In this document: positions 40,402 through 48,759 of the stretch, in pieces
Position numbering within the stretch: position 1 is the first letter of the stretch
How the letters are laid out: the number at the start of each line of letters is the position of its first letter
Origin: Variovorax sp. PMC12
GTDB taxonomy: Bacteria > Pseudomonadota > Gammaproteobacteria > Burkholderiales > Burkholderiaceae_C
DNA: 64,000 nt
Reading direction: 5' to 3'
Assembly: GCF_003019815.1 (NCBI RefSeq)
Contig: NZ_CP027773.1
Location: 62,001-126,000 of the forward strand
The notes under the pieces: generated by a model
What the model was told of the DNA's origin: nothing
What the model saw: only the letters and a program-made list of their open reading frames with translations
The model's database searches: none
Position numbers and translations under genes: made by a program

Positions 40402-41229
40402 TCAGTACGTCAGCCGCTCGGGCCGCAGTTCCTGCAGGATCGTCGTCGCGATTTCCTCGATCGACTTGGTGGTGGTCGACAGCCATCGGATGCCTGCGCG
40501 CCGCATCATCGCCTCGGCCTCGCTCACCTCGTGGCGGCAGTTCTCGAGGCTGGCGTAGCGGGAGTTCGGCCGGCGCTCGTTGCGGATCTCGCTGAGCCGG
40601 TCGGGCTGGATGGTCAGTCCGAAGATCTTCTTGCGGTGCGGCGTCAGGGCCGGCGGCAGCTGGCGGCGGTCGAAGTCTTCCGGGATCAGCGGGTAGTTGG
40701 CCGCCTTCAGGCCGTGCTGCATCGCCAGGTAGAGCGAGGTAGGCGTCTTGCCGCTGCGGCTCACGCCCACCAGGATCACGTCGGCGCCCTCGAGGTCGCG
40801 GTTGCTCTGGCCGTCGTCGTGCTGCAGGCTGAAATCGATCGCGGCGATGCGGTCGTTGTATTCCTTGCTCTTGCTGACGTCGCTGAAGCGGCCGATGCGG
40901 TGGTTGGACTTCACGCCCAGCTCTATTTCCAGCGGCCGCACGAAGGTGCCGAACATGTCCAGCAGCATGCCCTTGCAGCCGGTTTCGATCACTTCCAGCA
41001 CGTCCATGTTGGCCAGCGTGGTGAAGACGATGGGGCGCACGCCCTCGAGTTCGGCGGTGTGGTTGATCTGCCGCACTGCCTGGTGGGCCTTGTCGACCGT
41101 GTCGGTGAAAGGCAGCCGGACGTGGCGCGGTTTCATCTCGAACTGGGCCAGAACGGCGTTGCCGAAGGTCTCCGCGGTGATACCGGTGCCGTCGGAAATG
41201 AAGAAAACTGTGCGTGAATGCGTGGTCAT
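40402..41229 (-). CDS. ppsR: PEP synthase regulatory kinase/pyrophosphorylase
   Basis: A 275-residue DUF299 protein: TVFFISDGTGITAETFGNAVL at the N-terminus and the P-loop GVSRSGKTPTSLYLA. PpsR controls PEP synthase by ADP-dependent phosphorylation of a Thr and by Pi-dependent dephosphorylation. The start is ATG 41229; a longer frame runs far upstream but is antisense to ppsA. It is divergent from its target ppsA, 177 bases away. Confidence 0.95.
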   Translation of the reverse strand: MTTHSRTVFFISDGTGITAETFGNAVLAQFEMKPRHVRLPFTDTVDKAHQAVRQINHTAELEGVRPIVFTTLANMDVLEVIETGCKGMLLDMFGTFVRPLEIELGVKSNHRIGRFSDVSKSKEYNDRIAAIDFSLQHDDGQSNRDLEGADVILVGVSRSGKTPTSLYLAMQHGLKAANYPLIPEDFDRRQLPPALTPHRKKIFGLTIQPDRLSEIRNERRPNSRYASLENCRHEVSEAEAMMRRAGIRWLSTTTKSIEEIATTILQELRPERLTY

Positions 41230-41406
41230 GCGGCCTTGTCCTGCGGCGCGGGCAACCTCGCCACGCCTACAATCCGGGCCATTATCGGGAATCCGCCTCC
41301 CGGCCCCAATTCTTTCCATGCACACCGCGCCCGCACCCAAAGCAACGACAACGATCGTGCCGCGCCGTCTGCATGCGGCACCGGTTTCAACTTCTGGAGC
41401 TTCCCC

Positions 41407-43800
41407 ATGTCTGCACTTTTCGACGCGACCGCCCTGGTCGTACCGTTTGAAAACCTGAGAATGACCGACGTCGAGGCGGTTGGCGGCAAGAACGCCAGCC
41501 TCGGCGAAATGATCTCGCAGCTTCCGCAGGGCGTGCGGGTGCCGACCGGTTTCGCGACCACGGCGCACGCATTCCGCCAGTTCCTGGCCCACGACGGCCT
41601 GGCCGACAAGATCAGCAAGCGCCTGGCCGCCCTGGACACCGAAGACGTGCGCGCACTGGCCGCCGCCGGCGCCGAGATCCGCACCATGGTCGAGGCCCAG
41701 CCATTCCCGGCCGACCTGCAGAAAGCCATCGGCGAGGCCTTTGCCACGCTGAGCGCCGGCAACCCGGCCGCGTCGTTCGCCGTGCGTTCCTCCGCCACCG
41801 CGGAAGACCTGCCCGACGCCTCGTTCGCCGGCCAGCAAGAGACTTTCCTGAACGTGGTCGGCATCGACGACGTGCTGCACAAGATGAAGGAGGTCTTCGC
41901 CTCCCTCTACAACGACCGCGCCATCAGCTACCGCGTGCACAAGGGCTTCGAGCACGACGTGGTCGCGCTGTCGGCCGGCGTGCAGCGCATGGTGCGCTCC
42001 GACCTCGGCGCCGCCGGCGTCATGTTCACCATCGACACCGAATCGGGCTTCGAAGACGTGGTGTTCATCACCTCCAGCTACGGCCTGGGCGAAACGGTGG
42101 TGCAGGGCGCCGTGAACCCCGACGAGTTCTACGTGCACAAGCCGACGCTCAAGGCCGGCAAGAAGGCCGTGATCCGCCGCAACCTCGGCTCCAAGCTGAT
42201 CCAGATGGAGTTCGCGACGCCCGAAGAGAAAAAGGCGAGCGGCAAGCTGGTGAAGACCACCGATGTCAAGGCCGAGCAGCGCAACCGCTACTCGCTGAGC
42301 GACGCCGACGTCGAGCAACTGGCCAGGTACGCGCTGGTCATCGAGGAGCACTACGGCCGCCCGATGGATATCGAGTGGGGCAAGGACGGCACCGACGGCC
42401 ACCTCTACATCCTGCAGGCGCGGCCCGAGACGGTGAAGAGCCAGCAGCAGGGCAAGGCCGAGCAGCGCTACAAGCTGCTGGGCAAGGGCGCAGTGCTGGC
42501 CGAAGGCCGCGCCATCGGCCAGAAGATCGGCACCGGCCCCGTGCGGCTAGTGCACAACATCAGCGAAATGGACAAGGTGCAGGCCGGCGACGTGCTCGTC
42601 ACGGACATGACCGATCCCAACTGGGAGCCGGTGATGAAGCGCGCCGCCGCCATCGTCACCAACCGTGGCGGGCGTACCTGCCACGCGGCCATCATCGCGC
42701 GTGAACTCGGCATTCCGGCCGTGGTCGGCTGTGGCGACGCCACCGACCTGCTGAAAGACGGCACCCTGGTGACCGTGAGCTGCGCCGAGGGCGACACCGG
42801 CTTCATCTACGACGGCCTGCTCGAGACCGAAGTGACCGAAGTGCAGCGCGGCGTGATGCCCGAGATCGATCTCAAGATCATGATGAACGTGGGCAACCCG
42901 CAGCTTGCCTTCGACTTCGCGCAGTTGCCGAACCACGGTGTCGGCCTCGCCCGCCTGGAGTTCATCATCAACAACAACATCGGCGTGCACCCGAAGGCGA
43001 TCCTCGACTATCCGAACGTCGACAACGACCTGAAGAAGGCCGTCGAGTCGGTGGCTCGCGGCCACGCCTCGCCGCGCGCGTTCTACGTCGACAAGGTGGC
43101 CGAAGGCATCGCGACCATCGCGGCGGCGTTCTGGCCCAAGCCGGTCATCGTGCGCCTGTCCGACTTCAAGTCGAACGAGTACCGCAAGCTGATCGGCGGC
43201 AGCCGCTACGAGCCGGAAGAAGAGAACCCGATGCTGGGTTTCCGCGGCGCAGCGCGCTACCTGAGCGCCGATTTCGGCGAAGCTTTTGCCATGGAATGCG
43301 AGGCGCTGAAGCGTGTGCGCAACGACATGGGCCTGACCAACGTGCAGATCATGGTGCCCTTCGTGCGCACGCTGGGCCAGGCTGAGCGCGTGACCGGCCT
43401 GCTCGGCGAGCACGGCCTGAAGCGCGGCGAGAACGAGCTCAAGCTGATCATGATGTGCGAGGTGCCCAGCAACGCCATCCTGGCGGACGAGTTCCTGCAG
43501 TTCTTCGACGGCTTTTCGATCGGCTCGAACGACCTGACGCAGCTCACCCTGGGCCTGGACCGCGACTCGGGCCTCGAACTGCTGGCCGCCGACTTCGACG
43601 AGCGCGACCCTGCCGTGAAGGCCATGCTGAGCCGCGCCATCAAGGCCTGCAAGGCGCAGGGCAAGTACGTCGGCATCTGCGGTCAGGGCCCCAGCGACCA
43701 CCCCGACTTCGCGCTGTGGCTGGCGGAGCAGGGCATCGAGTCGATCTCGCTGAACCCCGACAGCGTGATCGACACCTGGCAACAACTCGCCAAGCGCTGA
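41407..43800 (+). CDS. ppsA: Phosphoenolpyruvate synthase
   Basis: A 797-residue PEP synthase: an N-terminal ATP-binding domain (EAVGGKNASLGEM, SFAVRSSATAEDLPDASFAGQQET), the phosphohistidine H426 in GGRTCHAAIIARELGIPAVVG, and a C-terminal PEP/pyruvate domain (GSNDLTQLTLGLDRDSG, GICGQGPSDHP). It turns pyruvate and ATP into PEP for gluconeogenesis. The conserved SCHAAI-type Thr just before the His (TCHAA) is the PpsR target site in the family. Start ATG 41407; a possible TACAAT -10 lies at 41268-41273. Confidence 0.97.
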   Translation: MSALFDATALVVPFENLRMTDVEAVGGKNASLGEMISQLPQGVRVPTGFATTAHAFRQFLAHDGLADKISKRLAALDTEDVRALAAAGAEIRTMVEAQPFPADLQKAIGEAFATLSAGNPAASFAVRSSATAEDLPDASFAGQQETFLNVVGIDDVLHKMKEVFASLYNDRAISYRVHKGFEHDVVALSAGVQRMVRSDLGAAGVMFTIDTESGFEDVVFITSSYGLGETVVQGAVNPDEFYVHKPTLKAGKKAVIRRNLGSKLIQMEFATPEEKKASGKLVKTTDVKAEQRNRYSLSDADVEQLARYALVIEEHYGRPMDIEWGKDGTDGHLYILQARPETVKSQQQGKAEQRYKLLGKGAVLAEGRAIGQKIGTGPVRLVHNISEMDKVQAGDVLVTDMTDPNWEPVMKRAAAIVTNRGGRTCHAAIIARELGIPAVVGCGDATDLLKDGTLVTVSCAEGDTGFIYDGLLETEVTEVQRGVMPEIDLKIMMNVGNPQLAFDFAQLPNHGVGLARLEFIINNNIGVHPKAILDYPNVDNDLKKAVESVARGHASPRAFYVDKVAEGIATIAAAFWPKPVIVRLSDFKSNEYRKLIGGSRYEPEEENPMLGFRGAARYLSADFGEAFAMECEALKRVRNDMGLTNVQIMVPFVRTLGQAERVTGLLGEHGLKRGENELKLIMMCEVPSNAILADEFLQFFDGFSIGSNDLTQLTLGLDRDSGLELLAADFDERDPAVKAMLSRAIKACKAQGKYVGICGQGPSDHPDFALWLAEQGIESISLNPDSVIDTWQQLAKR

Positions 43801-43817
43801 AGCCCGTGGATTGCGGA

Positions 43818-43835
43818 AATCCCCCATGGGGGATT
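43818..43835. repeat. Perfect 18-bp palindrome after ppsA
   Basis: AATCCCCCATGGGGGATT is fully palindromic and is flanked by GCGG and CCGC, which extend the hairpin with a mismatch. It lies 18 bases after the ppsA stop. It may act as a weak terminator, although the T-run (TTTTT) is about 17 bases further on. Confidence 0.6.
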
Positions 43836-43925
43836 CCCGCGTCATCGGCCTGTTTTTGAAACAAATTGCGTATTTGCTGCCAGACTTGAGGGAACTCACG
43901 GGCGCATCCCGGAACGGGGACCACC

Positions 43926-44396
43926 ATGATTCTTCTCAAGACCGAAGCGGGCCACCAGGCCCTCAAAGACCGGTCGGTCCCGCTGTCGCCGCGCCAGCGC
44001 TCGGCGTTCATCCTGTTCGACGGCAAGCGGTCGGTCGATGACGTGCTCGCCGCGGGCATGGGCATTTCGCGGGAGGACATCGATCAGATGATCTCGCTCG
44101 GCGTGCTGGAGCCTGTGGGCGGCAAGGCCGCGCAGCCTGTTGCCGCGGGCCCGGCCCCTGCCGAGGAGCCGAAGCCGGCCGCCAGCGGCTCCGGCCGCAG
44201 CAAGCAGCAGCGCTACAAGGACGCCTATCCCATCGCCACCCAGCTCACCGGCAGCCTGGGCCTGATGGGCTTCCGGCTCAACCTCCAGGTCGAGGGCACG
44301 ACCAGCTACGACGACCTGATGGCGCTGGCGCCCAAGATCCGTGCCGCGGTCGGCCCGGAGAAGGCTGCCGCCCTGGACAAGGCGCTGGGCGACTGA
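43926..44396 (+). CDS. Conserved-looking protein of unknown function
   Basis: A 156-residue protein I do not recognise. An N-terminal region (about 1-70: ALKDRSVPLSPRQRSAFILF, then SREDIDQMISLGVLEPVGG) resembles a small winged helix, followed by an Ala/Pro linker with a basic patch (RSKQQRYKDAYP) and a C-terminal helical region (GLMGFRLNLQVEGTTSYDDLMALAPKI, then VGPEKAAALDKAL). No signal peptide or membrane segment. GGGGA sits before the ATG. It stands alone between ppsA and rpsF. Confidence 0.75.
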   Translation: MILLKTEAGHQALKDRSVPLSPRQRSAFILFDGKRSVDDVLAAGMGISREDIDQMISLGVLEPVGGKAAQPVAAGPAPAEEPKPAASGSGRSKQQRYKDAYPIATQLTGSLGLMGFRLNLQVEGTTSYDDLMALAPKIRAAVGPEKAAALDKALGD

Positions 44397-44402
44397 GCCG
44401 CC

Positions 44403-44432
44403 TTGCCGGAGTGCCGATTACAGGGCTATAAT
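44403..44432 (+). promoter_or_regulatory. Promoter of the rpsF operon
   Basis: -35 TTGCCG (44403-44408), an 18-base spacer and a perfect -10 TATAAT (44427-44432), 81 bases before rpsF. The -35 begins seven bases beyond the upstream gene's stop. Confidence 0.8.
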
Positions 44433-44447
44433 CGCCGGCTTTGCCTT

Positions 44448-44480
44448 GCCACACTGCGCCCGACGCTGCAGGTGGCTTTT
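44448..44480 (+). promoter_or_regulatory. Structured rpsF leader, possible S6:S18 binding site or attenuator
   Basis: GCCAC(44448-44452)/GTGGC(44472-44476) and CTGC/GCAG stack into a bulged hairpin with CCG exposed in the loop, then four T residues. In many bacteria the S6:S18 complex represses this operon through a leader hairpin with an unpaired CCG; the match here is by eye. Confidence 0.45.
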
Positions 44481-44512
44481 CCTCTTCTTCGGAAGAATCC
44501 ACAAGGAGTGCC

Positions 44513-44887
44513 ATGCGTCACTACGAAATCATTTTGCTGATCCACCCGGATCAGAGCGAACAAGTTCCGGCCATGCTGGAGCGCTACAAGGGCCTGATCA
44601 CGGCCGGCGGCGGCAATGTCCACCGCGTTGAAGACTGGGGCCGCCGTCAGCTGGCTTACCAGATCAACAAGCTCAACAAGGCGCACTACCTGTGCGTCAA
44701 CATCGAAGCCGAACAAGCCGTGATGGCCGAACTGGAACACGCGTTCAAGTTCAACGACGCCGTGCTGCGCCACCTGACCGTCCAGAAGAAGAAGGCCGAA
44801 ACCGGTCCTTCGTCGATGATGAAGACGGTCGAGCGCGAAGAGGCCCGCAAGGCCCAGCAGGCCGAGTACGCCGCCAACAACAACTGA
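44513..44887 (+). CDS. rpsF: 30S ribosomal protein S6
   Basis: A 124-residue S6: MRHYEIILLIHPDQSEQVPAMLERYKGLI and LNKAHYLCVNIEAEQAVMAELEHAFKFNDAVLRHL. It binds S18 on the 30S platform. First gene of rpsF-priB-rpsR-rplI; AAGGAG precedes ATG 44513. Confidence 0.98.
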   Translation: MRHYEIILLIHPDQSEQVPAMLERYKGLITAGGGNVHRVEDWGRRQLAYQINKLNKAHYLCVNIEAEQAVMAELEHAFKFNDAVLRHLTVQKKKAETGPSSMMKTVEREEARKAQQAEYAANNN

Positions 44888-44891
44888 TGGT

Positions 44892-45206
44892 GTGACTGCT
44901 GCCGCTGCGGCAACCGGGGTCAACCAGCTTCTGCTGTCCGCCTCCGTTGCCGAACTCGGAGCCTTGCGATTCACGCCGGCCGGCTTGCCCGCCATCGACC
45001 TGAAGCTCGAACACGAGTCGACGCTCCAGGAAGAGGGCAAGCCCCGGCAGGTCAAGACGGCCCTCAAGGCCGTGGCCTTCGGCGCAATCGCCGAACGGCT
45101 CGCAAAGCAGTCGATGGGGAGCCTCTGGCGTTTTCAGGGCTTTCTCGCGACACCGGGCAACGGCAAGCATCCGGTCCTGCATATCCAGGATTTTCAGCAA
45201 GATTAA
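44892..45206 (+). CDS. priB: Primosomal replication protein N
   Basis: A 104-residue single-OB-fold protein (VNQLLLSASVAELGALRFTPAGLPAIDLKLEHES; KTALKAVAFGAIAERLA) in the usual place between rpsF and rpsR. PriB binds ssDNA and PriA and helps reload DnaB, whose gene lies just downstream of this operon. Start GTG 44892, four bases after rpsF. Confidence 0.93.
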   Translation: MTAAAAATGVNQLLLSASVAELGALRFTPAGLPAIDLKLEHESTLQEEGKPRQVKTALKAVAFGAIAERLAKQSMGSLWRFQGFLATPGNGKHPVLHIQDFQQD

Positions 45207-45227
45207 TTTTCGAAAAGAGGTCCTCAA

Positions 45228-45509
45228 ATGGCCACGTTCAAGAAATTCAACAAAGACAAGCGCCCGAAGCGCAACACCCAGTCGCTGCTGTTCAAGCGCA
45301 AGCGCTTCTGCCGCTTCACCGTCGCTGGCGTCGAAGAAATCGACTACAAGGACATCGACACGCTGCGTGACTTCATCAGCGAAAACGGCAAGATCATTCC
45401 CGCCCGCCTGACCGGCACGCGCGCGATCTACCAACGCCAGCTGAACACCGCCATCAAGCGCGCGCGCTTCCTGGCCATGGTGCCGTACAGCGACCAGCAC
45501 CGCGTCTAA
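45228..45509 (+). CDS. rpsR: 30S ribosomal protein S18
   Basis: A 93-residue S18 with the signature FKRKRFCRFTVAGVEEIDYKDIDTLRDFISENGKIIPARLTGT and the basic end TAIKRARFLAMVPYSDQHRV. The N-terminal extension is lysine-rich as in other betaproteobacteria. Confidence 0.98.
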   Translation: MATFKKFNKDKRPKRNTQSLLFKRKRFCRFTVAGVEEIDYKDIDTLRDFISENGKIIPARLTGTRAIYQRQLNTAIKRARFLAMVPYSDQHRV

Positions 45510-45521
45510 GGAGTCGAGAAC

Positions 45522-45974
45522 ATGCAAATCATTCTTCTGGACAAGGTTGTCAACGTCGGTGCCCTGGGCGATATCGTCAAGGTCAAGGACGGCTACGCTC
45601 GCAACTTCCTGATCCCGACGGGCCTGGCCCGCCGTGCCACCGCTGCCAACAAGGCCGAATTCGAAGCCAAGCGCGCCGAACTCGAAAAGGCTGCGGCCGC
45701 CAAGCTGGCCGAATCGCAAGCTCAAGGCGAAAAGCTCGGTGGCACGACCATCAAGCTGACGCAAAAGGCTGGCGTCGACGGCCGTCTGTTCGGCTCGGTC
45801 ACCAACGGCGACATCGCCGAAGAGCTGGGCAAGCAAGGCTACAAGGTTGTCAAGTCGCAGGTTCGCCTGCCCAACGGCCCGATCAAGGTCGTCGGCGACA
45901 GCACCGTGAGCGTTGCCCTGCACACCGACGTGGTGGTCGACATCACCGTGACGGTCTACGGCGAAACCGCCTGA
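45522..45974 (+). CDS. rplI: 50S ribosomal protein L9
   Basis: A 150-residue L9: MQIILLDKVVNVGALGDIVKVKDGYARNFLIPTGLA forms the N-domain with its 23S-binding loop, then a long connecting helix (ANKAEFEAKRAELEKAAAAKLAE) and the C-domain. Last gene of the operon; a terminator follows. Confidence 0.98.
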   Translation: MQIILLDKVVNVGALGDIVKVKDGYARNFLIPTGLARRATAANKAEFEAKRAELEKAAAAKLAESQAQGEKLGGTTIKLTQKAGVDGRLFGSVTNGDIAEELGKQGYKVVKSQVRLPNGPIKVVGDSTVSVALHTDVVVDITVTVYGETA

Positions 45975-46004
45975 TCGCTCACAGCGCCTTGTGCGCTGCA
46001 GCAG

Positions 46005-46033
46005 AAGCCGCCTTCGGGCGGCTTTTCTTTTTT
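46005..46033 (+). terminator. Terminator after rplI
   Basis: An 8-bp stem (46005-46012 with 46017-46024) with a TTCG tetraloop and a T-rich tail. Confidence 0.9.
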
Positions 46034-46075
46034 CGCGCACGTGTTTTCCAGCGCATTGCACTGGAAGATCACCGT

Positions 46076-46096
46076 TTATTCACAACCTTGTCCACA
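46076..46096 (+). promoter_or_regulatory. Two DnaA-box-like sites upstream of dnaB
   Basis: TTATTCACA (46076-46084) is a full match to TTATNCACA. TTGTCCACA (46088-46096) has one mismatch. They are in the same direction, 12 bases apart start to start, between the rplI terminator and dnaB. Confidence 0.55.
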
Positions 46097-46144
46097 CACG
46101 CATCGGCGTGCGCGGCTTAGCATGCAGGGTTGCAAGGGAAGTCC

Positions 46145-47548
46145 ATGTCCGCCGTTTTCTCCTATGCCGACAATGACCCGTCGGCCGACCGCCAGATCGC
46201 CCAACTGCGCATTCCGCCTCATTCCATCGAGGCCGAATCGAGCGTGCTCGGCGGGCTGCTGCTCGACAACGGGGCTTGGGACCGCATGGGCGACCTGCTG
46301 GTTGACGGCGACTTCTACCGGCACGAACACAAGCTGATCTATGCCGCCATCGGCGGGCTGATCAACGCCAGCAAGCCGGCCGACGTGATCACGGTCTACG
46401 AGCAGCTGCAGAACCTCGGCAAGGCCGACGAGATCGGCGGGCTGGTCTACCTGAACTCTCTCGCGCAGTACGTGCCAAGCGCGAGCAACATCCGGCGCTA
46501 TGCGGAGATCGTGCGCGAGCGCTCGATCCTGCGAAAACTGGTGTCCGCCAGCGACGAGATCGCGACGCAGGCCTTCAACCCGCAGGGCAAGCCGGTCGAC
46601 AAGATCCTGGACGAGGCAGAGCAGAAGATCTTCAACATCGGCGAAGAAGGCACGCGGATGAAGCAGGGCTTCCAGAGCATGGATGCCCTGGTTGTCGAAC
46701 TGCTCGACCGCGTCACCGAGATGGCCGAGAACCCGAACGACATCACGGGCATCCGCACCGGCTTCCACGACTTCGACAAGATGACCTCGGGCCTGCAGCC
46801 CGGCGACATGATCGTGCTGGCCGCGCGTCCATCGATGGGCAAGACCTCGCTCGCCATCAACATCGCCGAGCACGTGGCGCTCGACGAAGGCCTGCCGGTG
46901 GCCGTGTTCTCGATGGAAATGGGCGCCTCCCAGCTTGCGGTGCGTATCGTCGGCTCCATCGGCCGCATCGACCAGGGCCATCTGCGCACCGGCAAGCTCA
47001 GCGACGAGGAGTGGCCGCGCCTGACCGAGGCCATCGAGAAGCTGCGCACGGTGTCGCTGCACATCGACGAGACGCCGGGCCTCTCGACCAGCGAACTGCG
47101 CGCCAATGCGCGGCGGCTGGCGCGCCAGTACGGACGGCTCGGCCTGATCGTGGTCGACTACCTGCAGCTGATGTCGACCAGCAGCTCCGACGAGAACCGG
47201 GCCACTGCCGTGGGCGAAATCTCGCGCGGCCTGAAGATGCTGGCCAAGGAACTGAAGTGCCCGGTGATCGCGCTGTCGCAGCTCAGCCGCGGCGTCGAGA
47301 GCCGCACCGACAAGCGCCCCATGATGAGCGACTTGCGCGAATCCGGCGCCATCGAGCAGGACGCGGACATCATCATGTTCATCTACCGCGACGACTACTA
47401 CGACAAGAACAGCAAGGAGCCGGGCGTGGCCGAGGTGATCATCAGCAAGCACCGCAACGGCCCCACGGGCACCGTCAAGCTGGCCTTCCTGAAGCCGCTC
47501 ACCAAGTTCGAGAACCTGGCCGGCTACAGCAACAACGAGCAGTACTGA
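46145..47548 (+). CDS. dnaB: Replicative DNA helicase DnaB
   Basis: A 467-residue DnaB: an N-terminal domain (PPHSIEAESSVLGGLLLDNGAW), a linker, and a RecA-like motor with Walker A ARPSMGKTSLAIN, Walker B LIVVDYLQLM and the SQLSRGVESR loop. It unwinds the replication fork as a hexamer. ATG 46145 is chosen because AAGGGAAG precedes it by 3-4 bases; an upstream TTG at 46130 overlaps that site. Confidence 0.97.
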   Translation: MSAVFSYADNDPSADRQIAQLRIPPHSIEAESSVLGGLLLDNGAWDRMGDLLVDGDFYRHEHKLIYAAIGGLINASKPADVITVYEQLQNLGKADEIGGLVYLNSLAQYVPSASNIRRYAEIVRERSILRKLVSASDEIATQAFNPQGKPVDKILDEAEQKIFNIGEEGTRMKQGFQSMDALVVELLDRVTEMAENPNDITGIRTGFHDFDKMTSGLQPGDMIVLAARPSMGKTSLAINIAEHVALDEGLPVAVFSMEMGASQLAVRIVGSIGRIDQGHLRTGKLSDEEWPRLTEAIEKLRTVSLHIDETPGLSTSELRANARRLARQYGRLGLIVVDYLQLMSTSSSDENRATAVGEISRGLKMLAKELKCPVIALSQLSRGVESRTDKRPMMSDLRESGAIEQDADIIMFIYRDDYYDKNSKEPGVAEVIISKHRNGPTGTVKLAFLKPLTKFENLAGYSNNEQY

Positions 47549-47554
47549 GCGGGC

Positions 47555-48265
47555 CTACTTGATCGGCACGATCTGCCCCTGCACCTTCTCGACCTTGAAG
47601 GTGCGAAGCAGGTCGGCCAGCGTCTTGCCGGGCTCGTCGCGAAAACGATCGGGCAGCATGTCGATCGCGTCCATGCGGTCCAGCCGGAAGCCGCGGAAGT
47701 CGTCGCGCAGCTCGCACCACGCCGACAGCGTCCACACCTTGCCCCAGTAGAAGCAGCCCAGCGGCCGCACCGTGCGTTCGCTGGCGTCGCCCGACACGTC
47801 GCGGTAGGCCAGCCGCAGCTTGTTGCGCGACTGCACGGCCTCGCGCAGCGTCTGCAGCCGCGCACGCAAGGCGGGGTCCAGGCCCATCGCGGGAGCGTAG
47901 AGCGCCAGCGCCTCGGCCGACACCCGCGCCGCCGCCGGCAGCACCGACAGGATCTTGCCGAGGCCGGTCTCGATGTCGCGTGCGAGTGCCGGATCGACCC
48001 AGCTCTGCGCCATCCGCGCGGCAGCCACCAGGGCCGACGCCTCGTCCTGCGTGAACATCAGCGGCGGCAGCTCGAAGCCCATGCCCAGCCGGTAGCCCAT
48101 GCCGGCCTCGCCTTCGATGGGCACGCCCTGGTGCTGCAGGTCGGCCACGTCGCGGTACACCGTTCGCTCCGACACCTCGAGCCGCTGCGCCAGGAAGGCG
48201 GCCGTGGTGAGGCGCCGCCCGCGAATGAGCTGCACGATCTGGAAGAGGCGGTCGGCGCGGCGCAT
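47555..48265 (-). CDS. YafY/WYL-family transcriptional regulator
   Basis: A 236-residue regulator: an N-terminal helix-turn-helix (LTTAAFLAQRLEVSERTVYRDVADLQHQGVPIEGEAGMGYRL) and a C-terminal WYL-type ligand domain (GCFYWGKVWTLSAWCELRDDFRGFRLDRM). Last gene of a minus-strand run VOC-EVE-GyrI-YafY with small gaps, and probably the repressor of that run. The C-terminal WYL core reads WGKVW rather than WYL. Confidence 0.88.
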   Translation of the reverse strand: MRRADRLFQIVQLIRGRRLTTAAFLAQRLEVSERTVYRDVADLQHQGVPIEGEAGMGYRLGMGFELPPLMFTQDEASALVAAARMAQSWVDPALARDIETGLGKILSVLPAAARVSAEALALYAPAMGLDPALRARLQTLREAVQSRNKLRLAYRDVSGDASERTVRPLGCFYWGKVWTLSAWCELRDDFRGFRLDRMDAIDMLPDRFRDEPGKTLADLLRTFKVEKVQGQIVPIK

Positions 48266-48295
48266 CGGCTTGTTCCGTTCAGTTCTTTCCGGGGC

Positions 48296-48745
48296 TCATG
48301 CAACGCCGATGTGGATCGCCACCTTGTCCGGTCCTTCATAGGCCTCGAAATCGCTGCGGTAGCTGCGTGTGACCTCCGGGTGCGTCTCGAAGTATTGCCA
48401 TATGCGTTGCCAGGCGGCGATCACCATGTGCGGCATCTCGCCCTGTCCGGTGAAGACGAGGTAGTCGCCGGCTTCGACGGAAATGCTGCCTTGCCCGTTC
48501 GAGACGGCGACACCGGCGGTCACGTCGAACGCGCCATCGGCGTCCGACTCGTAGCCCGAGTAGACGCCGAAGATGCGGGTGTCCGCCGTCCGGTTCGGTG
48601 TCGACGCGTAAGTCTCTTCGCCGAAGAAGCGTCCCCACAGCGCGCCGAGGCGCGCAGTGGCCGGCGTGCTCTCTTCGCGGTTGGTGGTGCGCACGGTGAT
48701 GCCCGAAACGCGAAAGGCGTCGACGTGCTGGCGGATGGGTTCCAT
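48296..48745 (-). CDS. GyrI-like/effector-binding domain protein
   Basis: A 149-residue single-domain protein of the GyrI-like (AraC-effector-binding) superfamily: FRVSGITVRTTNREESTPATARLGALWGRFF, RIFGVYSGYESDADGAFDVTAGV, DYLVFTGQGEMPHMVIAAWQRIWQYF. The fold binds hydrophobic small molecules or, in E. coli SbmC/GyrI, protects gyrase. ATG 48745 fits the family N-terminus. It lies 14 bases after the EVE gene. Confidence 0.85.
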   Translation of the reverse strand: MEPIRQHVDAFRVSGITVRTTNREESTPATARLGALWGRFFGEETYASTPNRTADTRIFGVYSGYESDADGAFDVTAGVAVSNGQGSISVEAGDYLVFTGQGEMPHMVIAAWQRIWQYFETHPEVTRSYRSDFEAYEGPDKVAIHIGVA

Positions 48746-48759
48746 GTTTCTTCTTCTCC

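Noticed and set aside
41230..42402. Upstream extension of the ppsR frame
   Set aside because: It is antisense to ppsA; the PpsR family starts at the ATG at 41229.
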